A stretch of DNA of 22,613 nucleotides. Origin: PSRI01 sp041484195. Its GTDB lineage: Bacteria > Bacteroidota > Bacteroidia > Chitinophagales > Chitinophagaceae. Every line of letters starts with the position of its first letter. Position 1 is the first letter of the stretch. The stretch is from positions 1 through 22,613 of the forward strand of contig JBGPHC010000047.1 in assembly GCA_041484195.1 (NCBI GenBank), written 5' to 3'. Below are positions 6,982-18,400 of this stretch, in pieces. The position numbers and the translations under genes were made by a program. The notes below the pieces were generated by a model, which saw only the letters and a program-made list of their open reading frames with translations, had not been told where the DNA came from and searched no databases.

Positions 6982-9900
6982 ATGACTAGTCTATATAAGG
7001 AAAAAAACAAGAAAGCTGTTGCGCGATTGCTATTGCTGATCATGTATATTGAAACGGTGATACCTGCTTATGCAATTCCTCGTGGATATGTATACAAAGG
7101 CCATGCGGAGTATAATTATGAATGGAATCGGTTGAGCCTTGACGGCAATATGGCATACGATTCAGTTAATAGTCCTACTACGCTTAATTTTCTGCATGGG
7201 GAAAAATCTAAAAGTCGACTCCCTGTCAAAGGATCTCAGAAAACTATTCCCGGAAAGAAATTCATTGGAGGCCCAGGCCAGCCGGAAATGAGCTCATTCA
7301 AGAGTGTGAATGCTTCCAATATGGTGGACCTATTCACCGGCGATTTTTCATACAATATCCCCCTGCTTGATGTTGGCGGGTATCCTGTCAACATACATTA
7401 CAACAGCGGTGTTACGATGGATCAGGAAGCCAGTTGGGTGGGACTCGGATGGAATATCAACCCGGGAACGATCAGCAGAAGCATGAGGGGTTTACCTGAT
7501 GATTTCAATGGCGATGATAAAGTAACCCGGTCCCAGAATATTTATGATAATAAAACAGTTGGAGTTACGCTAGGAGCAGATCTGGAAATATTGGGAACAC
7601 CGATGTTGGGAGCTGGGTTTAAATTTGGAGTTTTTCATAACAACTATAATGGATGGGGCACTGAAATAGGTATCAATGCTTCGATAAATTCCGGGAAATG
7701 GGTTCAAGGAGATAAAAATACGTGGAATGATAGTTCAGCAATTAAGTTCACTGCGGGATTATCGCTTTCTAATAATTCCCAATCAGGATTTGATATCAGC
7801 CCCTCCCTTTCTGTAAGGATGGGTAGCGAAGCAGCTAAGATGAATGGGACCGCATATATTGGTACCAATTACAATAGCCGGACAGGTATTTCAGGTCTAC
7901 AATTGGGAATGGGTTTTCGCACCTATTATAATTTTTATAATAATAGTGAGTCAGCAAAGGAGTCGACAAGAGAGTCAGCTAGCACAGGATTAAATACTTA
8001 TTTATCCTTTGCTACACCATCCTACACTCCCACTATAACTATGCCCTTTACTAGTTTTCAATATTCATTTACAGGAAAGATTGGAACATCATCTTGGGCG
8101 GCCCATCCAAATGCCTTTTCCGAGGGCTATGTTTCTAATCAATATATCAAAGCCGGGGATAGAGTGCAGGCAATGCCTGCTTACGGGTATCTGTACTTGA
8201 CAAAAAGTAAATCAGATCCTCTCGCATTACAGGATTTTAACCGGGAAAAAGATATCACATTCAATGAGAACGTTACTCCCAACATAGCGATTCCGCAGTA
8301 CACTTATGATGTATATTCTATTAGTGGCGAAGGTATTGGTGGAATGTTCAGACCTTACAGGGGCGAGATCGGTTATATCAGGGACCATTATGTGGCTACA
8401 CGTTCAGAAACGGATAGAGGTTCTGTGGACATTGGATTTGGTGCTCCACCCCCCAATTGGCATGCAGGGATAGATTTTTACGTAAACAATGCACAGACTA
8501 TTACAAAGGTATGGGAAGGTGGTAACGCCATGCTTCCTTTCGTACAATTCTTAAATAGCGATAGTACATTCAATGAAGTTTATTTTAGAAACCCCGGAGA
8601 GAAGGCGATCAACACTAAAGGGTTCTACCAGTCGTTTGGGGGGGACAATTTGATGCGGGTAAAATTATCCGGCGAAAAGGGAAATGTGGCAGCATCCAGC
8701 ATTTTCACTTTATTTCAAAATTCAAAGCCGACAGGCGCTGAAATAAGTGTTAGCCAACCTCTGGCACGAAAAGAAAGGGACAAGAGAAGCCAGGTTATTA
8801 CTTATTTGCGTGCCGATGAAGCTTCAGTGTATGGTCTGGATAAAATCATAAAATCTTACAAGGAAAATACGATTCCACTGGGAAGTTGCACAGATACTTT
8901 AACTCCCGTCCAAAGAATTGACAATATCGTACACCGAAAGCATCATCTTTCGGAAGTTGATGTGATAAATCCGGATGGCAGAAGATATGTATATGGCCTG
9001 CCTGCTTATAATATAGAACAGAAGGACGCAACTTTCGCTATAGATAAGGAAACCAATGCAAATAATCTTTCAAAGGGACTGGCCACTTATGTTGCTTCTG
9101 GATGGAGTCCTGACAATTCGGTAAATAACATAAAAGGGAAGGATCATTTTTTTACCAAAGACTCAATTCCTGCATACGCGCATTCTTTTTTGCTCACTGG
9201 TATTTTATCCCCTGATTATGTAGATATCACAGGAAATGGTATTACTGATGACGACCTGGGCGATGCTGTGAAGTTCAATTACAGCAGGATATTCGGATCT
9301 GAAAGCAGCTATTATAAATGGAGAACCCCAAGCCAGGCAAATCTGGCCAATTATAATGAAGGATTAAAATCTTATAACCGGGACGATAAGGCCACTTATA
9401 TGTATGGCCAGAAGGAAGTGTGGTATCTCAATTCCATTGAGTCAAAGACCATGATCGCCGTATTCCGTCTTTCATCGGATCGCAAAGACGATTATCCTGT
9501 TTTGGGCGAGTATGGGGGTGTGGATTCTTTGAAACCTTTGAGAAAACTGGACAGGATTGATTTGTACACAAAGGCTGACCTAATCAAAAATGGTAACAGG
9601 GCAAGACCTGTCAAAACTGTCCATTTCAGTTACAACTATGAACTCTGCAATGGTGCCGTGAATTCCAATTATGGATTTGGCAAGCTCACGCTAAAAAAAG
9701 TCTGGTTCACCTACAATGGCATTGACAATGGGGCGATCAAGAATGCATACCAATTCTATTACAATCCAATCAATGTCAAGGACAGCACTTCTCCTAAATA
9801 CATTAATAATCCCGGGCACAATAGTAATACCTATGACCGTTGGGGAAATTATAAAGATGCCTCAACCAATCCCGGTAACCTGAATAATGTGGATTATCCA

Positions 9901-12900
9901 TACGCAATACAGGACAGTTCACAGGCGGCCCAATATGCCAAAGCCTGGCATCTTACAGATATTAAATTGCCCAGTGGTGGACTATTAAGGATTAATTATG
10001 AAGCAGATGATTATGGCTATGTGCAGAACAAAAGGGCAAGCAGGTTTTTCAAGATCACTGGATTCGGGACGGATTCGAGTAGTACGCCACAAAAGGTGTT
10101 ATATCTTAAGATGAAAAACAATGATTTCAAGGACTATTTTTTTGTATATGTTGATGTGCCTGTGGCTCCACAGAATAAGAATGAATTATATGCGCGCTAC
10201 CTGGAAGGAATCAATAAGCTATTTTTCAAAGTAGCAGTGAAAATGCCTTCAGACAGATGGGGGAATGGATATGAATTTGTTCCTACCTATGCAGAAGCAG
10301 AAAGTTATGGCATTGTAAGCGGCAATTCAAACCGCATCTGGATTAAGTTGAAACCTATAAATGGAGTAAGTCCGTTGGTCAAGGCTGCCTTGCAATTTTT
10401 GAGACTGAATATTCCGGCAAAAGCTTATCCTAATTCTGAAATTGGAGACAATGTAAGAGTGATAGAAGTGGTGAAAACACTTTTTACCGTAATCAGCGAT
10501 ATCAAAAATACGGTCATTGGCTTTGAAAATAATAAACGCAATACGGGAATTTGCAGCGAGGCAGACACCAGTAAATCTTTGATCCGGCTGGATTGTCCCG
10601 ATTTTAAAAAATTTGGCGGCGGCATCAGAGTAAAGAAAGTGGAGATTTTCGACCATTGGAAGACAATGACCAATCAGAAAGAATCTTCCTACGGACAGGA
10701 GTACTTTTATACAACTACTACTCTTATCAATGGACAGAAAACAACCATCAGCAGCGGAGTAGCCAGCTATGAACCCAATATCGGAAACGATGAAAACCCA
10801 TTCCGGGAACCTATCGAATATACGGAGCGGGTAGCTCCGCTGGCTCCTGCCAATAATTTGTTTACGGAATTGCCATTTTGCGAATCCTTCTTTCCTTCAG
10901 CAATGGTGGGATACAGCTCAGTGAGAGTACGTACCATTAATAACAAGGCTAAATCAGCCAATGGTTGGGAAGAGACCATTTTTTATACCAGTAAAGATTT
11001 TCCAACACTTACAGAATATACTCCATTTGACGGTGACAGCAAGAAAAGATATGCACCGAAATTAAGACAAATATTAAGGATCAATTCCACTCACCAGCTT
11101 ACTCTGTCACAAGGCTTTAAAATTGAATTGAATGATATGAATGGGAAGATAAAATCACAAGCCACTTACGCAGAGAATGACCCAAACAATCCCATACAGT
11201 ATGTAGAAAATTTCTATAAGTTGGAGAAAGACACGTCCTTTAGAAAAAAGCTGAGTAACACTGTATGGGTCGTGGATTCGGCGAATGGACATATAGACAC
11301 GGCAGGTATCGTGGGTAAGGATATAGAGGTGATGATGGATTTCAGACAACAGGAATCGAAAACAGTCGCAGGTAACGTCTCTGCTAACCTTGATATTGTA
11401 CCGTTCTTTTTCTTACCATTGCCAATTCCAACTGCTATTAGTCTACCTCAGATAGAAGACAGTCGGTATCGTTCGGCAGCTACCGTGAAAATCGTACAAC
11501 GCTATGGCATTTTGGATAGCGTGGTGGTAATTGATAAAGGAAGTATCGTGACCACCAAGAACCTGGCTTATGATGCAGAAACTGGGGAGGTACTGGTGTC
11601 CCGGACCAATAATGAATTCAATGACCCCGTATATAATTTCAGTTACCCCGCGCACTGGGCCTTCAGCGGAATGGGACCAGCTTACCGAAATGTTGATGTG
11701 TTATTAAGACATAAAAAGATTCTGGATGGGAAAATGTTTGAAGATGATGGAGTGACAGCTACCAATACAAAATACTTTGAAAGTGGTGACCTGATCATTG
11801 TCAAGGCTTATGAGAAACTGACGGCTACGTATAACGGCTCATGTGGGACCTATACCTTCCAGCCATCTAAGACCCTGAATAAAATTTGGGCTATCGATGC
11901 CGCCAAAGGAAAGGAAGGTAATAAGGGCATTTATTTTATCGATAGCCTTGGGAAACCATATACGGCAAATATTGACACGTTGCGAATATTGCGTTCCGGT
12001 AAGCGGAACATGACGGATGCTTCCGTCGGATCCGTGAGTTCTCTTGCGAGCCCCATCCGAATGGTCTCGGTGGGTAAATACAAAATCGTAATTGATTCTG
12101 CAACTCATGTAGTCAGCGCCGCGGCCACTTCCTACAAGGACCTTTGGGCCGTGGATGATCATATTTATGCCAAGGATTCATGTTTTACATATCAAGACAC
12201 TGAAGTGGTTGCATTGGTTCCCTCCCAGTCATTACTCATGAAAAAGGTTACTGTGGCGCCATTGGGAACAGAATATTTTTCAACCATCCCCAATGCCAGG
12301 AACTTTACGGCAAGCATGAAAAATTATCCTTCTGGAGACCCTAAGGAGAACTATACTTATGAAACAAGTTCCATTATTAAGTTTGATTATGGCATTATTC
12401 CAACAAACGCAACTATCATATCGGCGAACCTAAGCCTGTTTGGATATAATATTAGCGGAGTCTGGAACGCCTCAGATGTTGGCAATGAAGATTGGTCGGG
12501 ATATAATCAGGCGCACTACAGCCAAAATCCGCCTTTGCATGTTACAAACAAAGTCAGTTTTCAACGAGTGAAAACCGATTGGAGTAATATCACAAGCTAC
12601 GAAAGCTGGGTGCCCGGACCTGAGGAAGTTATAGTCAATGCTCCTGGAACAAGTTGCGGCAGCAATGCCGGTATTAATCTGAAGACTATGGTTGATTCCC
12701 AATTTCATAATGCTTCAGGGAATAATGGAATCATCATGCACCTCACCGATATTGTATCTAACTTGAGCAGTATTCAACTTCGAAGCCAAAGTTATTGCAC
12801 GGGCTTATCACAAGGGGGTTCTGTTAACAACACCTCCTGCGCATCCTGTTCCAATGCCACACTATTTGTTACCTACGTGTTTGCCCATGATACATGTGTA

Positions 12901-14562
12901 AAACTTTGCAAGAAACTCATCGATACATCCGGAACCAATCCCTATAGGGCGGGTATCCTGGGTAACTGGAGGATGGACCGGGCCTACACGTATTATTATG
13001 ATCGAAAAGAATCAGACGCCTCAGTAACAGTTACGAATATTCGCAAGGAAGGGGAGCTCAAGGACTTTACCCCTTACTGGACACTCAATGATACGGCACT
13101 TAAACCTGTAACAGATACTTCAAAATGGGTATGGAACAGTGCCATGTCACTATACAGTCGCAGGGGATTTGAAGTGGAGAATTATGATCCGCTGGGGAGG
13201 TTTAATGCCGGATTGTATGGTTATTTACAAACTATGCCTGTTGCAGTCGGGCAGAATTCCAAGTACAGGCAATTACTTTCAGATGGCTTTGAAGACTATA
13301 ATTATCAAATCCAAACCTGTAACAATTGTCCCCCCACGAAAGAATTCGATTTTCTCAAGAACAATTCGGCAGCATCCATTGATACGCTGCAAAGCCATAG
13401 CGGCGTAAAAAGTCTCAAGATCAATACCGGAGGCCAGGCGCAGATCAATTTTAAGGTAGTTTCGTTAAGCACGGATTCATTAAAGCCAGCGCTTTCCATT
13501 AAAGTTGATTCAAGTAGCGTTGTGGATACTGTTGTTACTCCGAGGGGAACCGGCCTCAGGGGAAATTATTCAGGCGTCCCCAGTCCTTGCCCCGGCAGCC
13601 AACCATCTTCCTATACACTGAATCCGGTGGTAAATGGCCAGGGGCCCATTTACTATGGCTCTGACGGCCAGCCCGCGATTCCGCTTTCAGGCATGTGCGA
13701 TCGCTATTTCAATGTAACCTGGAGCGGGAAAATTCAGCCCAAATACAGCGACTTTTATTCGTTCTCTGCAAATGCCAGTGGCGATATGGATATCATAGTG
13801 GATGGTACAAACGTACTCCACCACTATGCCAGCGGTGCGGAGTCTGGCAACAAAATATTCCTTACAGCCGGTCAGCTTTATTCTCTGAATATAATCATGA
13901 CAAATACTGCCTGGCCCCCCGCCTATGCGAAAGTGATATGGACTCACGATAAATCCATGGAATGGGAAGTTATACCCAAAGAGAATCTCTATAATCCCGA
14001 TAGCACCGGAAGCAACACCATCAACACGGCCGCTCAAAAGATTTGCAAGAAATTGAATAATACTAAACCTCTAAATGTGTTGCGACCAGTGTATTCGCCG
14101 TTGAAGAATGACAGACTCATCGTAAGTGGATGGATGAAAATTGATACCACGGACTGCGACCCTGCAGATATTACCGGAACTCCGTTCAATGTAAGTTTTA
14201 CCGGTGGAACAGCTACGGTGAATTTTGTAAGGACCGGACTTCGCATTGAAAAATGGCAGCGCTATGAGGCCGATATCACGGTTCCCGCTGGTGCAACCGC
14301 AATGACACTGACACTTCAAAGCATCATGGGCAGAAATGTCTTCTTTGATGATATACGGGTTCAGCCTTATAACAGCAACGTCAAAGCCTATGTTTACGAT
14401 CCAGTAAGTCTTCGCCTCATGGCAGAACTGGACGAGAATAATTTCGGCACTTATTATGAATATGACGATGACGGAACCTTGATTAGAGTTAAGAAGGAGA
14501 CAGAGCGTGGAATTAAAACCATTAAAGAAACACGGAGTACACTAATAAAAAATGAACAGTGA
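6982..14562 (+). CDS. Giant exported SpvB/RHS-like protein with DNRLRE and PA14 domains
   Basis: A 2526-residue protein with signal peptide KKAVARLLLLIMYIETVIPAYA, cleaved near residue 32. The N-terminal landmark block of large Bacteroidota YD/RHS-associated proteins lies at 97-174: GPGQPEMSSF, NMVDLFTGDFSYNIPLLDV, DQEASWVGLGWNINPG and MRGLPDD. It is distantly like the SpvB/TcdB N-terminus of Tc toxins. A long beta-rich body follows. Residues about 1764-1966 fit a DNRLRE-type (CBM96-like) domain. A jelly-roll-like segment starts near 2100 (DGFEDYNY, then SHSGVKSLKINTGG). A PA14 domain occupies about 2191-2338 (GLRGNYSG, WSGKIQPKYSDFYSFSANAS, FLTAGQLYSLNI), and a second jelly-roll-like part runs 2365-2465. 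The tail at 2470-2526 is YD-like (YVYDPVSLRLMAELDENNFG, YYEYDDDGTLIRVKKETE). It lacks a full YD-repeat barrel and probably works with the RHS giant two genes downstream. Roles of the lectin-like parts in glycan or surface binding are inferred. Confidence 0.9.
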   Translation: MTSLYKEKNKKAVARLLLLIMYIETVIPAYAIPRGYVYKGHAEYNYEWNRLSLDGNMAYDSVNSPTTLNFLHGEKSKSRLPVKGSQKTIPGKKFIGGPGQPEMSSFKSVNASNMVDLFTGDFSYNIPLLDVGGYPVNIHYNSGVTMDQEASWVGLGWNINPGTISRSMRGLPDDFNGDDKVTRSQNIYDNKTVGVTLGADLEILGTPMLGAGFKFGVFHNNYNGWGTEIGINASINSGKWVQGDKNTWNDSSAIKFTAGLSLSNNSQSGFDISPSLSVRMGSEAAKMNGTAYIGTNYNSRTGISGLQLGMGFRTYYNFYNNSESAKESTRESASTGLNTYLSFATPSYTPTITMPFTSFQYSFTGKIGTSSWAAHPNAFSEGYVSNQYIKAGDRVQAMPAYGYLYLTKSKSDPLALQDFNREKDITFNENVTPNIAIPQYTYDVYSISGEGIGGMFRPYRGEIGYIRDHYVATRSETDRGSVDIGFGAPPPNWHAGIDFYVNNAQTITKVWEGGNAMLPFVQFLNSDSTFNEVYFRNPGEKAINTKGFYQSFGGDNLMRVKLSGEKGNVAASSIFTLFQNSKPTGAEISVSQPLARKERDKRSQVITYLRADEASVYGLDKIIKSYKENTIPLGSCTDTLTPVQRIDNIVHRKHHLSEVDVINPDGRRYVYGLPAYNIEQKDATFAIDKETNANNLSKGLATYVASGWSPDNSVNNIKGKDHFFTKDSIPAYAHSFLLTGILSPDYVDITGNGITDDDLGDAVKFNYSRIFGSESSYYKWRTPSQANLANYNEGLKSYNRDDKATYMYGQKEVWYLNSIESKTMIAVFRLSSDRKDDYPVLGEYGGVDSLKPLRKLDRIDLYTKADLIKNGNRARPVKTVHFSYNYELCNGAVNSNYGFGKLTLKKVWFTYNGIDNGAIKNAYQFYYNPINVKDSTSPKYINNPGHNSNTYDRWGNYKDASTNPGNLNNVDYPYAIQDSSQAAQYAKAWHLTDIKLPSGGLLRINYEADDYGYVQNKRASRFFKITGFGTDSSSTPQKVLYLKMKNNDFKDYFFVYVDVPVAPQNKNELYARYLEGINKLFFKVAVKMPSDRWGNGYEFVPTYAEAESYGIVSGNSNRIWIKLKPINGVSPLVKAALQFLRLNIPAKAYPNSEIGDNVRVIEVVKTLFTVISDIKNTVIGFENNKRNTGICSEADTSKSLIRLDCPDFKKFGGGIRVKKVEIFDHWKTMTNQKESSYGQEYFYTTTTLINGQKTTISSGVASYEPNIGNDENPFREPIEYTERVAPLAPANNLFTELPFCESFFPSAMVGYSSVRVRTINNKAKSANGWEETIFYTSKDFPTLTEYTPFDGDSKKRYAPKLRQILRINSTHQLTLSQGFKIELNDMNGKIKSQATYAENDPNNPIQYVENFYKLEKDTSFRKKLSNTVWVVDSANGHIDTAGIVGKDIEVMMDFRQQESKTVAGNVSANLDIVPFFFLPLPIPTAISLPQIEDSRYRSAATVKIVQRYGILDSVVVIDKGSIVTTKNLAYDAETGEVLVSRTNNEFNDPVYNFSYPAHWAFSGMGPAYRNVDVLLRHKKILDGKMFEDDGVTATNTKYFESGDLIIVKAYEKLTATYNGSCGTYTFQPSKTLNKIWAIDAAKGKEGNKGIYFIDSLGKPYTANIDTLRILRSGKRNMTDASVGSVSSLASPIRMVSVGKYKIVIDSATHVVSAAATSYKDLWAVDDHIYAKDSCFTYQDTEVVALVPSQSLLMKKVTVAPLGTEYFSTIPNARNFTASMKNYPSGDPKENYTYETSSIIKFDYGIIPTNATIISANLSLFGYNISGVWNASDVGNEDWSGYNQAHYSQNPPLHVTNKVSFQRVKTDWSNITSYESWVPGPEEVIVNAPGTSCGSNAGINLKTMVDSQFHNASGNNGIIMHLTDIVSNLSSIQLRSQSYCTGLSQGGSVNNTSCASCSNATLFVTYVFAHDTCVKLCKKLIDTSGTNPYRAGILGNWRMDRAYTYYYDRKESDASVTVTNIRKEGELKDFTPYWTLNDTALKPVTDTSKWVWNSAMSLYSRRGFEVENYDPLGRFNAGLYGYLQTMPVAVGQNSKYRQLLSDGFEDYNYQIQTCNNCPPTKEFDFLKNNSAASIDTLQSHSGVKSLKINTGGQAQINFKVVSLSTDSLKPALSIKVDSSSVVDTVVTPRGTGLRGNYSGVPSPCPGSQPSSYTLNPVVNGQGPIYYGSDGQPAIPLSGMCDRYFNVTWSGKIQPKYSDFYSFSANASGDMDIIVDGTNVLHHYASGAESGNKIFLTAGQLYSLNIIMTNTAWPPAYAKVIWTHDKSMEWEVIPKENLYNPDSTGSNTINTAAQKICKKLNNTKPLNVLRPVYSPLKNDRLIVSGWMKIDTTDCDPADITGTPFNVSFTGGTATVNFVRTGLRIEKWQRYEADITVPAGATAMTLTLQSIMGRNVFFDDIRVQPYNSNVKAYVYDPVSLRLMAELDENNFGTYYEYDDDGTLIRVKKETERGIKTIKETRSTLIKNEQ

Positions 14563-14568
14563 TTTTTT

Positions 14569-14573
14569 GGAGA
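14569..14573 (+). promoter_or_regulatory. Shine-Dalgarno-like GGAGA
   Basis: GGAGA lies four bases before ATG 14578, in the 15-base gap between the two genes. The other operon starts lack such a motif, as is usual in Bacteroidota, so this may be chance. If used, it favours the 14578 start. Confidence 0.3.
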
Positions 14574-14577
14574 ATGA

Positions 14578-15339
14578 ATGAAATCTAGCATGATCTATCA
14601 CAAGAAATTCAAAAGCATGACAATGAATTTGAAAAAAATGCTAATCCTCATGTTCAGTTTAAATGCATATAGTAATGGGCCTCTCTATGCCCAAGAGGTG
14701 CCAGCGGGTTCAGAATTAATGGAGATCGTTCGCATGGGGGAATACTACAGGAATACCGCCAGTCTGCGGTTTGACGTGCAGTTCACGTTTGCAGACAGTG
14801 CGGTTCCTGCTACCATCCTTGAAACGGTCACCGGCTCCTATACCATTGACTATGACAAATACCATATCATGCTCGACAGTACTGAGTTCGTTCAGGGACT
14901 ACAATACAACCTGGTCATTTTTCACGAGGACAAGGTTATATCCGTCGGTGTTAAGCAGCCATATACTGATGTGCTTCGTGTACCGCTGTTGGATAGTCTC
15001 TTCAGATTGTCGCAAGTGCTATCCCTGCAGGTAACTCATTTGAATGATACCACCCGAAGGCTGGTGGCCACTTTTAGTCCCACTGCCCAATACAGCGGCT
15101 ATAGCATTGATTACGATTTGAGGAATTATGTGGTGAGAAAGATTAACTATTATATCAAGATTCCCGCCTCGCCATCGGCTGGCAATACCAGCCTGATAAC
15201 TGTAAACTTTACTAATTACAGGCATGAAACCGTGCAGGGATCTGAATTTGATGAGTTCCGGTTTATTCAAAGGCAGAGCGGGCAGTTCGTTGGAGTACCG
15301 CCATATGCGGATTACCGGGTGATCAATGTGTTGCAATGA
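14578..15339 (+). CDS. Small exported protein, possibly LolA-like fold
   Basis: A 253-residue protein from ATG 14578. Internal ATGs at 14617 and 14623 give a neater signal peptide (MNLKKMLILMFSLNAYSNGP, ending YAQ near residue 39 of the long form), so the true start could be there. The mature part is beta-rich without enzyme motifs: SLRFDVQFTFADS, GSYTIDYDKYHIMLDSTEFV, VISVGVKQPYTDV, then YSIDYDLRNYVVRKINYYIK. Paired blocks of the kind 'chain gives Y-x-I with D-S-x-E' recall LolA/LppX half-barrel lipoprotein carriers, but this is a fold guess from pattern only. It sits between the two giant RHS-type genes, 15 bases after one and 73 before the other. It may be a periplasmic chaperone or carrier for one of them. 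Confidence 0.72.
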   Translation: MKSSMIYHKKFKSMTMNLKKMLILMFSLNAYSNGPLYAQEVPAGSELMEIVRMGEYYRNTASLRFDVQFTFADSAVPATILETVTGSYTIDYDKYHIMLDSTEFVQGLQYNLVIFHEDKVISVGVKQPYTDVLRVPLLDSLFRLSQVLSLQVTHLNDTTRRLVATFSPTAQYSGYSIDYDLRNYVVRKINYYIKIPASPSAGNTSLITVNFTNYRHETVQGSEFDEFRFIQRQSGQFVGVPPYADYRVINVLQ

Positions 15340-15412
15340 TAATCCTGGTTCACCGTACAATGATTCGGCACAGCAAATGGCAAATGCTGTATTCAAAATC
15401 AAAGCTGACACA

Positions 15413-18400
15413 ATGAAAAAATTTAGTATTTATTTACGTTTGGTCTTATTTTTTGGGGCCATAGGTGGCTTCAATGAGTCCCTGATTGCCCAAAACCAGG
15501 TGGTGCGTTATATACAAGTCCTGAATGGTGCCCTGGGACAACTGGCAGTTGATAGCAACCGCATAGTCATGGATTCTGCCTTTTTTGATCCAATTGTCAA
15601 ACCTTCAATTGTCAGAACCAACAAGGTTACCAATATCATCAATTTCCAGATCAATGAGAATGCGGCAACAGTATTACCCGATTCATTCAAGGTGGACCTC
15701 AACTTGCGGATCTATTATATTAATAAAGACAGTCTGCTGGATTCAATCGCCACAAAAACGCTCAGCATCAATTACTATAAGAATAAATCCTACAACAATA
15801 AGGCTGTTTTCTTTTTTGAAGGCGCTTATTGGGTAAAGATGAAAGTGCTGAGTATTACCGCTACATATACAGCGCTCGCAAATTTGCAACCGGTTCTCCA
15901 ACTGGAGAACCTTATGACCATTGACCGCCAATTTCAGATGGACTGCACCAATAACGCTGTGCAGGCCGTTAACCAGGATATTTCTACTGTCTCCACAAAG
16001 GGGGAACTGTCGGTTTACTGGACGCCCGTAATGCCGGCTGAAGAATATGATCTCGAATGGACTTATATCGATACGATTGCAATAAATAGCCAGTATTATT
16101 ATTTGCCCGGTACTACAACCCTTGATCCAAATCGAATTTTTAGAAACAATGCCTCACAGGTGAGCCTCAACGGTAGTTCATACCGGATTCCTCTCATTTA
16201 TAACGGAGACGGCATTCTTTTTTATCGTGTCCGTTCAGCTCAGTATGCCGCAAATGGGGAACGCAAAGTAAGTGCATGGAGTTCTTCATTTGCGGGTGGC
16301 CTGGGGCAATACGCATACGCCGGTCACGAACGATCACTAAACTGGCAATCCAGTACCAGTTTTGCCGAAGAAGGAAAGCGCAAGACAGTGGTTCAGTATT
16401 TTGACGGAACACTCAGGAACCGGCAAACAGTTACTAAAGACAATTCTACCGATTCTACAATCGTAGCCGAGACGCTCTATGACAAACAGGGCCGCCCCAT
16501 GATACAGGTAATGCCATCTCCCACTTTAAGTTCGTTGATAGGATACACGCCATTGTTCAATCAAACTATCAATTCAGCAGAATACGATAAAAGCGCGTAT
16601 GATACATTGACCAGTCTTTCTGAATACTGTGATTCAGCAGCCCCCGCAATGAGTAATCTGTACGGAGCTTCACAATATTATTCACCAAATAATCCTTTGA
16701 AAGTAAAAGGCTTTAACAAATACATACCAGATGCTAACGGTTTCCCTTTTACGGAAACCAGGTACACCCAGGATAATACGGGGAGGATCGCGAGACAGAG
16801 TGGCGTGGATTCTTTTTACAGAATAGGTAAGGGACATGAAACCAGGTATTACTATGGAACGGCTGACCAGGCTGATTTGGATGCATTATTTGGAACAGAA
16901 GTAGGAGATGCCAGTCACTACCAGAAAAATATGGTCAGGGACGCCAACGGTCAATACAGTGTTTCTTATGTTGACATGCATGGAAGAACGATAGCCACTG
17001 CATTGGCAGGAGCTTCACCTTCGTCTTTGCAAGCTTTGTCAAGCAACAATAACAGCACGCAAACGGATTCATTGATCAATAAGTCTAATAATATCATCAA
17101 AGGCAGTGTTATTGAATCAGTAAAGAGCCTGTTGGTGCCCAAGTCTGGTCCTTACCAGTTCAAATACGCTTTGAATCCCGCAAGCCTTGGCATTGCAGAT
17201 TGCAATAGCCAGAATATCTGCTATGATTGTCTGTATGACCTAACCATCACCATAACCTGCGAATGTGGCGGCACACCTATAATCATCCAAAGATCGAATT
17301 TTTCATTGGGACATTATGATACCACTTGCAACAGCGCTGGGAGCTTTGCAATCGACACTACCTGTACCCTGGAAGAAGGAAGTTATCTTGTTACCAAAAG
17401 CCTCTCTTTACACGAAGACGCCATGAATTGGTACAGGGATAGCCTATATGCTATCCATAATTTTTGCCAGACAGAGTCCAGTATTCTGCAGGCGCAGACC
17501 CAACTTATTAAGATGCAGCTTGGCGATTGCCAGCAGCCGGAATCAGGCTGGCACGATTATCAGGATTACCGCGAGCAGGCATTATTTGACCTTACTCCTC
17601 CATTTGGACAATATGCGAAATATCCTCCCGAAACTCTTCCCGCCCTTTCCATATTTGATAAGATAGGATCACTTTTCAAATATCAAATACCCTCCCCAAA
17701 ATATTTGGATGAAAATGGCAAATTGGACAGTGTTTACAATAGCCTGGGGCAATTAGTGCCTCCGGATCAACTCGACACGGTAGATTTTGTAAAGAATTTC
17801 AAGGCTTCCTGGGCTAATTCTTTATTGCTATACCATCCTGAGTATTGCCTCCTGGATCAAAATGAGAGCCTACAGTCCAGCCATATCTGGGATGAAGGAA
17901 TGCAAAGGACTGAAACCTACCAGGCGGCTAAAGCTGCAGGCTATCTCAATCCCACGAGTAATCCATTTAAGAAGCCGGCAAAGAATTTTAGTAGTGGTAA
18001 CGATCCATTGTTTAGCGTTGCACCCGCAGCCAGGCAATTGATTGAAGACAGTCTTTTCAAATACCGGATCGTAAGTGGGTACACCTATACGTTATGGAAT
18101 ATAGCCACCATGAACGGGCATTGCAATAGCGCAACCTGCGAAAATTATTATAAAGACACCAGCAATGCCTTCCGCGAGGATTCGCTGGGCGCAGGTGAAC
18201 TGGATATGGCGTGGCGGCTTTTCAGGAATGAATACCTGCGTTTAAAAGCCCAATGGATCGACGGCTATATCCGGACTCAATGCGGAAATCCTGTAGTACC
18301 AACTGGTGCAGTGCCAGTTTTCCCCAAAGCGAGCGACCTGATCAATGGGAATGCGCTTACTAATCCTACAGGAAATTATATGCAAGCAACAAAAGACAGC

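Noticed and set aside
13687..14037. Frames on both strands across the PA14-encoding region
   Set aside because: The plus-strand PA14 domain is clear in the main frame; the others lack any family signal.
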